From NCBI RefSeq assembly GCF_015704865.1, contig NZ_JADQTO010000017.1, positions 170,751 to 210,002 of the forward strand: a stretch of 39,252 nt of DNA, given 5' to 3'. The number at the start of each line of letters is the position of its first letter. Position 1 is the first letter of the stretch. Shown here piece by piece: positions 15,566 through 22,406 of the stretch. The stretch comes from Actinoplanes aureus (lineage in GTDB: Bacteria > Actinomycetota > Actinomycetes > Mycobacteriales > Micromonosporaceae). Under the pieces are notes generated by a model. It did no database searches. It saw only the letters and a list, made by a program, of their open reading frames with translations, and was not told the origin of the DNA. The position numbers and the translations under genes were made by a program.

Positions 15566-16018
15566 ATGACGATGACCGACACCGAGCTGGCCGGGCAGCC
15601 GGCCGCCTACTGGACCGGGGTGGCGTACGAGGCCCTGATCGCTTTCACCCGCGCCCGGCAGGCCGAGCACGGCTACACCCAGCCGCAGTTCTGGCTGCTG
15701 CGCAACCTCTCCGTGAACGACCTCTCCCCCGACGGCCGCGGCCGCACCGTCGACGAGCTGCGCCACGCGATGTCCGGCTATCTGCGGGCCGAGGACGACC
15801 TCGCCGCCGAGGCCGAGGTGCTGCTCGAGCGGGGCTGGCTACGCGTCGACGAGGATGACGGCCGGCTGTGGATCACCGAGGCCGGTGAGGCGGCCCTGGC
15901 GGAGCTGAAGAAGTACACACCGGAGATCCGCCGCCGGATTCACGAGGGTGTCGACGACGCCGACTACGTGACCACGTTGAAGGTGCTCCACCGCATGATC
16001 GAGAACACTACGCGGTAG
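15566..16018 (+). CDS. MarR-type winged-helix regulator
   Basis: 150 residues. A helical N-terminus with YWTGVAYEALIAFTRARQAE and TQPQFWLLRNLSV is followed by the wing: LLERGWLRVDEDDGRLWITE, then AGEAALAELKKYTPEIRRRI. The recognition helix region (DELRHAMSGYLRAEDDLAAE) is longer than usual for MarR. Its likely target is unknown. The 3' end overlaps the convergent oxidoreductase gene by 11 bases, which allows antisense influence between the two. Confidence 0.82.
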   Translation: MTMTDTELAGQPAAYWTGVAYEALIAFTRARQAEHGYTQPQFWLLRNLSVNDLSPDGRGRTVDELRHAMSGYLRAEDDLAAEAEVLLERGWLRVDEDDGRLWITEAGEAALAELKKYTPEIRRRIHEGVDDADYVTTLKVLHRMIENTTR

Positions 16019-16859
16019 GCAGCAGCAGCGTCTTGCCCGCTAGCCGGCCGGCCTCGGCCTCGCGGTGCACGGCGGCCAGGTCGGTGAGCGGCCGCCGGGC
16101 GGCCACGTCGATGTGGACGGCACCGGCGTCGACCAGCCCGAGCAGCGCGGCGAGGTCGGCGGTGTCGTTGCGGACGATGAAGTGGACCGCACGGAACGGG
16201 CCGGCCGGCAGTTGATCGGCCGGGGTGGTGGCGGATACCAGCACACCGCCCGGCTTGATCAGTGCCGTGTGCGCGGGCGGGGCGGGGACGAGGTGGATCA
16301 GCGCGTCGACCGGCTCGGCGGGGGCGGCGACCTCGTGCGCGCCCGCGGCCCGGGCCGCGGCTACACGGCGTGGGGTGGCGGCGGCGATGACGTACGCCCC
16401 GGCGTGCCGGGCGAGCTGGATGGCGTACCGGCCGATCGCACCGGCCCCGTTGACCAGCACCCGCTGCCCGGCCGTCACGGCCGCGTGCTCGAAGACGGCC
16501 TGCCAGGCGGTGAGCCCGGCGATCGGCAGAGCGGCCGCGTCCTCGAGGGCGACCCCGGCCGGGACCGGGACCAGCACATCCGCGGGCGCGACCGCGTAGT
16601 CGGCGGCCGCGCCACCGTCGAGGCGGCCGATCACCCGGGTGCCGGACACGGTTCCGGCCACGTCGAGGCCCATGGTGTACGGCAGATCCACCGGCACGAT
16701 CGACCGGAGCAGGCCCCGGCGCAAACCGGCCTCGGACGGGTTGAAGGTGGTGGCGGCGACCTTCAGCAGAACCTCGCCCGGACCCGGTGACGGCCGGTCG
16801 ATCCGGTCGAGGCGGATCACGTTCGGTTCGCCGTACCCATGCATGCGCATCGCTCTCAT
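16008..16859 (-). CDS. Zinc-independent medium-chain (quinone oxidoreductase-like) oxidoreductase
   Basis: 283 residues, slightly short for the about 310-330 of the MDR family. The start at 16859 is chosen because GGTGAG lies five bases upstream and MRAMRMHGYGEP aligns with typical starts; GTG at 16868 is the alternative. The N-terminal GroES-like domain has NPSEAGLRRGLL and PYTMGLDVAGTV. The Rossmann fold has RVLVNGAGAIGRYAIQLARH, with GAGAIG as nucleotide-binding loop. No zinc-binding cysteines are present. It reduces quinones or enals with NADPH; the substrate is undefined. Divergent from the AraC gene. Confidence 0.88.
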   Translation of the reverse strand: MRAMRMHGYGEPNVIRLDRIDRPSPGPGEVLLKVAATTFNPSEAGLRRGLLRSIVPVDLPYTMGLDVAGTVSGTRVIGRLDGGAAADYAVAPADVLVPVPAGVALEDAAALPIAGLTAWQAVFEHAAVTAGQRVLVNGAGAIGRYAIQLARHAGAYVIAAATPRRVAAARAAGAHEVAAPAEPVDALIHLVPAPPAHTALIKPGGVLVSATTPADQLPAGPFRAVHFIVRNDTADLAALLGLVDAGAVHIDVAARRPLTDLAAVHREAEAGRLAGKTLLLPTA

Positions 16860-16934
16860 GAAACTCACCGTAAGCGGCCTGCTCAGGACGATGAATGCTT
16901 TCCGCTCTCGCTTTCATATGCGATCGTCTTGCGC

Positions 16935-17847
16935 ATGGATGTGCTGAGCGACGTGCTCGCGGTGTTGCGAACCGGCCGGGCGCGGTCGGCGCAGGTGGCG
17001 TGGCGGGCGCCCTGGGCGCAGGAGTTCTCGGCGGTGCCCGGCTCGGCCGGCTTCCATGTGGTGCTGCGCGGCTCGTGCGTGCTGCTGCGGCCCGGCGCGG
17101 AACCGCTCACCGTGAACACCGGCGACATCGTCTTCCGGGGCGCACGGTGACGGGCACACCCTGGCCGACTCGCCCGGCACCCGGCCGGTCACCCCGCCCT
17201 GCGACCCGGCCGAGATGGGCGACCTGCCGAGCTACGCGTCCGTCGGCGAGACCGCCGCGCCGGACGCCACGGTGACGCTGTGCGGGGCCTACGAACTCGA
17301 CCCGCACCTCGTCCATCCGCTGATCCGCGACCTGCCGGACCTGATCCACATCCCGGCGCAGTGGGGCCGGCATCCGCACCTGCGCGCCACCGTGGACCTG
17401 CTCGCGGCCGAGCTGACCGGGCCGGGGCCGGGCAGCGACGCGCTGATCCCGGCACTGCTCGACACGATGCTGGTCTACCTGCTGCGCACCTGGCTGGCCG
17501 GCGAGCACCCGGTCGGGTGGGCGGCCGGACTGGCCGACCCGGTGACCGGCGCCGCGCTGCGGGCCATGCACCGGGAGCCGGGACGGGAGTGGACGGTCGC
17601 CGCGCTGGCCGCCGAGGGTGGGCTGTCCCGGGCGCCGTTCGCCCGCCGGTTCGCCGACCTGCTCGGACAGCCGCCGATGACATACCTGACCTGGTGGCGG
17701 ATGACGGTCGCGGCCGGCCTGCTGCGCCGCACCGACACCACGCTGGACGGGATCGCCCGCCAGGTGGGGTACGCCTCGGAGTTCGCGTTCGCGGCCGCCT
17801 TCAAACGGCGGTTCGGCGTCGCACCCGGCCGGTACCGCCGTCACTGA
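16935..17847 (+). pseudogene. AraC-family regulator with cupin_6 domain, interrupted by a one-base frameshift
   Basis: Two reading frames make one protein. From ATG 16935, MDVLSDVLAVLRTGRARSAQ to VNTGDIVFRGAR stops at 17150. The following frame, starting about 17141, reads HGDGHTLADSPGTRPVTPP and continues to the stop at 17847. Removing one G from the GGGG at 17137-17140 restores VFRAHGDGHTLADSP, the normal cupin_6 sequence. The C-terminal helix-turn-helix is intact (WTVAALAAEGGLSRAPFARR; GIARQVGYASEFAFAAAF). The gene is either a recent pseudogene or carries a sequencing error. Such regulators often control the adjacent divergent oxidoreductase. The 3' end overlaps the next gene by seven bases. 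Confidence 0.85.
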
Positions 17848-19232
17848 TAGGGCACGCCGTGCCGGACCGCCACCACGCCGGGCATGCCACCCACCTCGGC
17901 CTCCAGCGCCGGGAACACGCCCGGGCTGGACAGCTCGATCTCCCAGAAGTACGGCACCCGCATCCCCGAGTCACCGGCCAGGCGGCCGCCGTCGCAGTAC
18001 GCGTACCGGTACTGCCCGTCGGTCGGGTCGTAGTGGAACGACCAGCCCCGGGTGCCCCACACCCGGCCCATCGCCGCCTCGGCGAGATTGCGCTGCTCCG
18101 GGGTCGCGTCCTGAGCGACGTAGACCCGGGCCAGCCGGCTGTACGCCACATCAGCGGCCGGGAGCACGGCCGGCGGACCGGACGGTGTGCAGGACGCCGC
18201 CGCGGCAGCGGACTGCCAGCCGGCCGCCCCGATCAGCACCGCCGCGACCGGAATGAGCACCCGCAGCCGGGCCGCGCCCAGCGCCGCCAGCCCCAGACCG
18301 GCGATCACCCAGCCCACCTCGCCGGTGAGTGCCCGCAGGGCCAGCCAGAACGGCTCGTCCCCGGGCCGGTCCGGCTGCCACGACCACAAGCCGCCGATCA
18401 GCACCGAGAACGACGTCAACAGCACCGCCATCCAGCCCAGGGCGGCGGCCGTGGCGGTCCGGAACTGGCGCCCCATGGTCCGGCGGCTGGCCCAGCCGGT
18501 CAGCAGCCACCCGGCCGGCGCCCCGAGCAGGCCACCGGCGACGGCGGCCACGGCCAGCCACGCCGGCGCCGAACGGGACAACGTGAAGCTGGCGGCGCCG
18601 TCCGAGTCGTACGACGCCCGGTTGCCCCAATGCGTGCCGGTGTAGGACAGCACAAGCCCGTCGCGGGTCGCCCAGAACTCCGCCGTCCGGATCGGGGTGT
18701 CGGAGGCCACGTCCTCCTCGTAGAAGACGTCGCCCCGGATCTCCCAGCCGGCCGCGGCGAGCCGGTCCCGGGCACCCTCGGCGTAGGCACGCACGTCCCG
18801 GGTGCCCCCGAAGTTGTTCACCCAGTAATCCGCGTACCCGTACTCCGTGGTCTCCCCGTCCGCACTCGGCACGAACGGCTCCGCGTCCCCACCGCCCCAC
18901 ACCCGCAGCCCCGGAAACACCGTCGCCCCGAGCGAGTCACCGGCCGGCAGCGCCGGCGCGAACGCCCACCCGACCCGGGCCGCGGCCGCCGCCCCGAGCA
19001 GCCCGCAGGCGAGCGACACCAGCGTGGCCAGCACGACGACCGCGGTGCTCGCCGGCCGCCCCAGCCGGGCCCGCAGCCCGTGCCGCACCAGGCCGGCGGC
19101 CTCCCGCACGGTCGGCCGGGTCCGCTCCGGCGGCGCGCACTCGAGCAGCGTGCCCAGCATCTCCGCACGCCGCGGCCCCGGCGGATAGCAGCGCAGCCAC
19201 CGCGCGTATCGCCGCTCCAGACGGCCACTCAC
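17841..19232 (-). CDS. Membrane protein with permease-prefix N-terminus and FtsX-like extracellular segment, PadR-linked
   Basis: 463 residues. The N-terminus (RRYARWLRCYPPGPRRAEML) is the prefix often found on PadR-linked permeases. Spans follow at about 63-85, 225-247 and 262-282, with two more near 305-345. An exported loop between the first two spans carries VRAYAEGARDRLAAAGWEIR. The C-terminal about 95 residues have VYVAQDATPEQRNLAEAAMG, then VFPALEAEVGGMPGVVAVRH, which resembles the extracellular domain of FtsX (inference). No ATPase partner is adjacent. The start overlaps the PadR stop (ATGA), so the two are cotranslated and PadR probably controls this gene. Confidence 0.78.
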   Translation of the reverse strand: MSGRLERRYARWLRCYPPGPRRAEMLGTLLECAPPERTRPTVREAAGLVRHGLRARLGRPASTAVVVLATLVSLACGLLGAAAAARVGWAFAPALPAGDSLGATVFPGLRVWGGGDAEPFVPSADGETTEYGYADYWVNNFGGTRDVRAYAEGARDRLAAAGWEIRGDVFYEEDVASDTPIRTAEFWATRDGLVLSYTGTHWGNRASYDSDGAASFTLSRSAPAWLAVAAVAGGLLGAPAGWLLTGWASRRTMGRQFRTATAAALGWMAVLLTSFSVLIGGLWSWQPDRPGDEPFWLALRALTGEVGWVIAGLGLAALGAARLRVLIPVAAVLIGAAGWQSAAAAASCTPSGPPAVLPAADVAYSRLARVYVAQDATPEQRNLAEAAMGRVWGTRGWSFHYDPTDGQYRYAYCDGGRLAGDSGMRVPYFWEIELSSPGVFPALEAEVGGMPGVVAVRHGVPYQ

Positions 19233-19576
19233 GACGACACCGGCCCGAGGCCGAACCGCCGGCGCGCGGCGAGCTGCGAGGTGGCGGCCTCCACCGACGC
19301 CCGCAGCCGCGCGGTCTCCGCGTCCAGCGCGGAGGCCCCGTCGGAGGTGAGCCGGTAGTAGCGGCGCGGCCGCCCGTCCACCGTCTCCTCCCGGTCCGGC
19401 TCGACCAGCCCCAGCGCGGCGAGGCGGTCCAGCGCGGCGTAGAGCGTCCCGGCCTGCAAGGCGACGCGCCCGCCGGAGAGGCGCGCGACCTCCTGAATCA
19501 CGCCATATCCGTGGCGCGCCTCAGGCGCGAGTGCGGTCAAAATCCAGAACGTCGGTTCGCGCATCGGTGCGGCCAT
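19229..19576 (-). CDS. PadR-family transcriptional regulator
   Basis: 115 residues from ATG 19576. TTG 19585 and ATG 19564 are alternatives; 19576 fits a TATATT hexamer seven bases upstream. The winged helix is intact: FWILTALAPEARHGYGVIQE, LQAGTLYAALDRLAALGLVE and RRYYRLTSDGASAL. PadR proteins are ligand-responsive repressors that commonly control an overlapping membrane-protein gene, as here. Its own promoter has a full -35/-10 and a small palindrome, so autorepression is likely. Confidence 0.92.
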   Translation of the reverse strand: MAAPMREPTFWILTALAPEARHGYGVIQEVARLSGGRVALQAGTLYAALDRLAALGLVEPDREETVDGRPRRYYRLTSDGASALDAETARLRASVEAATSQLAARRRFGLGPVSS

Positions 19577-19583
19577 GCCGGCC

Positions 19584-19613
19584 AATATAAAGATGATCTG
19601 ACTATGGGGTCAA
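19584..19613 (-). promoter_or_regulatory. PadR promoter: TTGACC-18-TATATT with AGAT-G-ATCT palindrome inside
   Basis: On the minus strand, TTGACC (19608-19613) and TATATT (19584-19589) are 18 bases apart and the ATG is seven bases downstream. The palindrome at 19591-19599 lies between the two boxes, a suitable repressor site. This is the best-formed promoter in the window. Confidence 0.65.
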
Positions 19614-19618
19614 ACCCA

Positions 19619-19722
19619 TTCCCGGTACGAGTCAGCCACCGGTCCCCCGCCCACCGCGCGACCGGACCACCCGGTCCAGGCCCCAACGCGGCCGCCGGGC
19701 CCATGCAGACGGGCGCGCCCAA
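19619..19722 (+). repeat. Copy of dispersed GC-rich intergenic element
   Basis: The blocks in order are GGTACGAGTCAGC, CCGCGCGACC, then CCAGGCCCCAACGCGGCCGC and GGGCCCATGCAG. The copy at 30166 has the same blocks in the same order, roughly three-quarters identical over about 100 bases. It is the first repeat in the 1118-base gene-free stretch 19577-20694. Confidence 0.65.
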
Positions 19723-19850
19723 CCCCAAGGCGGTGCCCAGCCCTCGCAAACGGTCCCGCCGACCCCCGACGGCCCCAGCCCTCAGCCCGGCCGACGCTCA
19801 GCCACGTGACCCGACCGGACGCCACGTCCGCGAGCGCTAGAGCCCTCGTG

Positions 19851-19953
19851 GTCAGGGTCTTGGCCCAACGCGGGTGCTGTCTGGCGGCCGTCGAGACAGC
19901 AGTGAGCGTGGGCCAAGCAAGATCACCGCTTGGGGACCCTGACTACGGAAGCC
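19851..19953 (+). repeat. Structured repeat, copy 1, with outer 9-bp stem
   Basis: 19862-19953 matches copy 2 at 84 of 92 bases. Perfect inverted pairs are GTCAGGGTC (19851-19859) with GACCCTGAC (19935-19943), CTTGGCCCA (19859-19867) with TGGGCCAAG (19909-19917), TGCTGTCT (19875-19882) with AGACAGCA (19894-19901), and CCAAGC (19913-19918) with GCTTGG (19928-19933). The second and fourth pairs share bases, so they exclude each other. No protein frame explains it. Confidence 0.8.
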
Positions 19954-20070
19954 CTCTGGCTCACCGCACCCACAGCCGTCGCACGGGCCAGCATCCGACA
20001 CTCGGCAGCCACCTCAGCCGCGGCCAGCCCGCCCGACCGCGGTCGCATGCCGGCAAGCAGCACTGGACAG

Positions 20071-20278
20071 CCTGCGCCAACTACGGCCCAGCCGTCACCC
20101 ACGCCCGCAACAACGGCCGGATGACGTGCGGCAACTACGGCCCGACCCACCCAGCCGTCGCCCACGCACCCAACAACGCCAGATGACGTGCGCCAACTAC
20201 GGCCCAGCCCCCTCGGCCGTCGCCCACGCACGCAACAGCGCCGGATCAGGTGTGTCGGCTACGGCCCGTCCGGTCTGC
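20071..20278 (+). repeat. Tandem array of a 62-bp intergenic unit
   Basis: Units: 20071-20124 (54 bases, internally shortened), 20125-20186 (62), 20187-20248 (62) and a partial unit from 20249. Each begins near CGTGCGCCAACTACGGCCC and ends near AACAACGCCAGATGA. 62 is not a multiple of three, so no single reading frame persists through the array, and a coding role is unlikely. An inverted full copy lies at 10958-11019. The unit length and divergence do not fit a CRISPR array. Confidence 0.75.
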
Positions 20279-20520
20279 CGACAGTGAGGCACCTAATTGA
20301 GTCGCGGGCCGGGAGCGCTTCTGCCACCCGGACACGGCAGGCCCGGGCACGTCCTTGCGGCCGCAGTGCCGGTGCGCGCGGACGAGGCGACGCCGTGTAG
20401 TGGAGGCGCGGCAGTTGAGGGCGGCTTCGCACGCCGGGCGCTACTCCCGTGAGCGGCCATACAACCCGAACCGGCACCCGGGCCGCTGGCAAGCAACCAC
20501 AACACCGCCGCAACGCGCCC

Positions 20521-20600
20521 ACCGTGAGCGGTCGCGGACCCCAGTGGCTCGGCCCGGCGGGCGCGCTGGGGCCTGGACCAGGCACACGGTCGCGCGGGAG
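20521..20600 (-). repeat. Copy of dispersed GC-rich intergenic element
   Basis: On the minus strand: CCGCGCGACCG, then GGTCCAGGCCCCAGCGCGCC and CGCCGGGCC. It directly abuts structured repeat copy 2. Confidence 0.6.
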
Positions 20601-20692
20601 GGCCCAACGTGGATGCTGTCTGGCGGCCGTGAAGACAGCATTGAGCGAGGGCCAAGCAAGATCACCGCTTGGGGGCCCTGACTACCGAAGCC
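20601..20692 (+). repeat. Structured repeat, copy 2, ending at the divIVA stop codon
   Basis: 84 of 92 bases match copy 1 at 19862-19953. The central stem is longer here, ATGCTGTCT (20613-20621) with AGACAGCAT (20633-20641), a perfect nine-base pair. CCAAGC (20652-20657) with GCTTGG (20667-20672) is kept. The element starts two bases past the divIVA stop on the minus strand, so it may serve as its terminator. The two direct copies bracket about 650 bases containing the tandem array. Confidence 0.8.
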
Positions 20693-20694
20693 GC

Positions 20695-21372
20695 CTAGAG
20701 CTCGGGCGCGTCGTCGACGTCGCGCAGGCGGGCGGCGACGTGCTGGTGCAACGCCTCCTGGTAGCCGCGGGCGAACCGGCCCAGCCGGTCGATCTCGTCG
20801 AGCATGTCGGCGCGGCCGCTGGCCAGGCTGGCCATCGCCTGGGCATGGCTGCGCTGGGCGTCGCTCTCCATCGTGCCGGCCCGGTCACGGGCCTCGGTGA
20901 TCAGCTTGTCGGCCTGTTCCTGGGCGCCGGCCAGCACGTTGTCCGACTCGCGTTCGGCGTCGCGCAGGTACTCGTCGGCCGTGCGCTGCGCCATCATCAG
21001 CACCCGCACGTCGCGTTCGTCGCCCGGACCGGCCGGTGCGGACGCCTGGTCGCGGTGCGTCTGGTCGCGGTGGGCCTGTTCCAGCTGGGCCTGCATGTCA
21101 CGGGCGCGCTGCTCGGCCCGGTCGCGGGCCGCCACCAGGCGGTCCAGCTGGGCGGCAAGCGAGGCGACCTCGTCGTCGAGCACCATGGTGGCGGACGGGT
21201 CGGGGCCGCGGCGGACCTGCTCCTTGAGGGCCGCGTTCGCCTCCAGGAGCCGGATCATCTCCTGCTCGGCCTCGTCGAGGAAGGCGTCGACCTCTTCCTC
21301 GCCGTATCCCCGTTTGCCCATCGGGGGCTTCTTGAAGGCCACGTTGTGGATGTCTGCGGGGGTGAGGGGCAT
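20695..21372 (-). CDS. DivIVA-domain protein, Wag31-like
   Basis: 225 residues. The N-terminus has MPLTPADIHNVAFKKPPMGK, then RGYGEEEVDAFLDEAEQEM, the membrane-curvature-binding DivIVA domain of the actinobacterial Wag31 group. It is followed by coiled coil (SLAAQLDRLVAARDRAEQRA; DEYLRDAERESDNVLAGAQE). These proteins mark cell poles and recruit envelope synthesis. It is shorter than typical Wag31 (about 260 or more) and lies outside the ftsZ/division cluster, so it may be a paralogue. The linker holds a duplicated HRDQTHRDQ. A TAGGCT hexamer six bases before the ATG suggests a leaderless mRNA. Confidence 0.88.
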   Translation of the reverse strand: MPLTPADIHNVAFKKPPMGKRGYGEEEVDAFLDEAEQEMIRLLEANAALKEQVRRGPDPSATMVLDDEVASLAAQLDRLVAARDRAEQRARDMQAQLEQAHRDQTHRDQASAPAGPGDERDVRVLMMAQRTADEYLRDAERESDNVLAGAQEQADKLITEARDRAGTMESDAQRSHAQAMASLASGRADMLDEIDRLGRFARGYQEALHQHVAARLRDVDDAPEL

Positions 21373-21378
21373 CCCGGA

Positions 21379-21384
21379 AGCCTA
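21379..21384 (-). promoter_or_regulatory. Putative -10 (TAGGCT) for leaderless divIVA
   Basis: TAGGCT ends six bases before the ATG at 21372. Confidence 0.5.
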
Positions 21385-21431
21385 CGCGTGCCTGTCCAGC
21401 TTGGCTGCCGGTGTGACGGTGGGCACGAAAT

Positions 21432-22343
21432 CTACCCGATGTGGCCGAGCAGGGTACGGATCGCGCCGGCCGGTGGCACGCGCGGGCCGGTCCAGACGGC
21501 GCGCAGGTCGCGCCGCAGGTCGAGGCCGGTGAGGGTGATCTCGCGGAGCCGGCCGGAGCGCAGGTCGTCGCCGGCGGCGAGCCGGCTCACCACGGCTGGG
21601 GCGGCGCCGGCCAGGACGGCCGCGCGTACCGCGGCGGCGGTGGACAGTTCCAGGGCCGGGGCGGCCTGGGGCAGGTCGCCGAGGGCGGCGGTGAGGAAGT
21701 CGCGGGTGCCGGAGCCGGACTCGCGGGTGACCAGCGCGGTCCGGGCCAGTTCGGCGGCGTCGACGGCGGTCTTGCGGCGCGCCCATGGGTGGCCGGCCGG
21801 CACGACCAGGACCAGGTCGTCGTGGCCGACGATCCGGCTGCGCAGGCCGGGCGGAACGGTCGGTCCCTCGATGAAGCCGAGGTCGGCGGCGCCGTCGCGG
21901 ACCTGGTCGACGACCTGGTCGCTGTTGGTGGCGGTGAGCACCACCCGGATCGGGGTCTCGCCGCGCCGGGTGGCGTCGGCGTGCAGGCTGACCAGCCAGC
22001 CGGGCAGCAGATGTTCGGCGACGGTGAGGCTGGCGCTGACCCGCAGGGTGCTGCGGCTGTCGTCGCGCAGCGCGGCGAGACCGGCGTCCACCTCGGCGGC
22101 CAGGTGCAGCAGCCGGTCGGCCCATTCGGCGACGACGGCGCCCTGCGCGGTGAGCCGGGTGCCGTGCGGGGTGCGGGTGGCGAGCCGCACGCCGGTGCGG
22201 GCCTCGAGGGCGGCGAGCCGGGCGGAGACGGCCTGCTGGGTGAGGCCGGCCTCGCGGCCGGCGGCGCTGAGACTCCCGGTCCGGGCCACCGCGAGAAGGA
22301 TCTCCAGCGCGGCGAGGTCCGGCATGCGCGGGCTCAGGGTCAC
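21432..22343 (-). CDS. LysR-family transcriptional regulator
   Basis: 303 residues. The winged helix is at the N-terminus: LEILLAVARTGSLSAAGREA, then GLTQQAVSARLAALEART. The periplasmic-binding-protein-like effector domain has LRVSASLTVAEHLLPGWLV, TNSDQVVDQVRDGAADLGFI and VVPAGHPWARR. The GTG at 22343 is used because a TACCAT lies eight bases before it; ATG at 22325 is the alternative. It is divergent from a TDT-family transporter across 63 bases that hold an inverted repeat, the standard layout for a LysR regulator and its target. Confidence 0.9.
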   Translation of the reverse strand: MTLSPRMPDLAALEILLAVARTGSLSAAGREAGLTQQAVSARLAALEARTGVRLATRTPHGTRLTAQGAVVAEWADRLLHLAAEVDAGLAALRDDSRSTLRVSASLTVAEHLLPGWLVSLHADATRRGETPIRVVLTATNSDQVVDQVRDGAADLGFIEGPTVPPGLRSRIVGHDDLVLVVPAGHPWARRKTAVDAAELARTALVTRESGSGTRDFLTAALGDLPQAAPALELSTAAAVRAAVLAGAAPAVVSRLAAGDDLRSGRLREITLTGLDLRRDLRAVWTGPRVPPAGAIRTLLGHIG

Positions 22344-22361
22344 AACCGCTGATGGTACGGG

Positions 22362-22382
22362 GTCACAAACGCTCCTTGTGAC
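22362..22382. promoter_or_regulatory. LysR-type operator GTCACAA-n7-TTGTGAC
   Basis: Perfect seven-base arms, seven-base spacer, in the divergent gap between lysR-type gene and transporter, upstream of the lysR-type -10 (TACCAT, 22352-22357). A further half-site, GTCACAA, occurs at 22339-22345. It probably binds the adjacent LysR protein. Confidence 0.65.
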
Positions 22383-22406
22383 ACCACAACGACACGACCG
22401 CTACCC

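Noticed and set aside
19806..20186. 126-codon open frame in the repeat island
   Set aside because: It is built from the repeat units, does not stay in frame through the array, and has no ribosome binding site or family.
20071..20278. CRISPR-like array
   Set aside because: Units are adjacent, 54-62 bases, diverged, with no unique spacers between them, and no cas gene is present.
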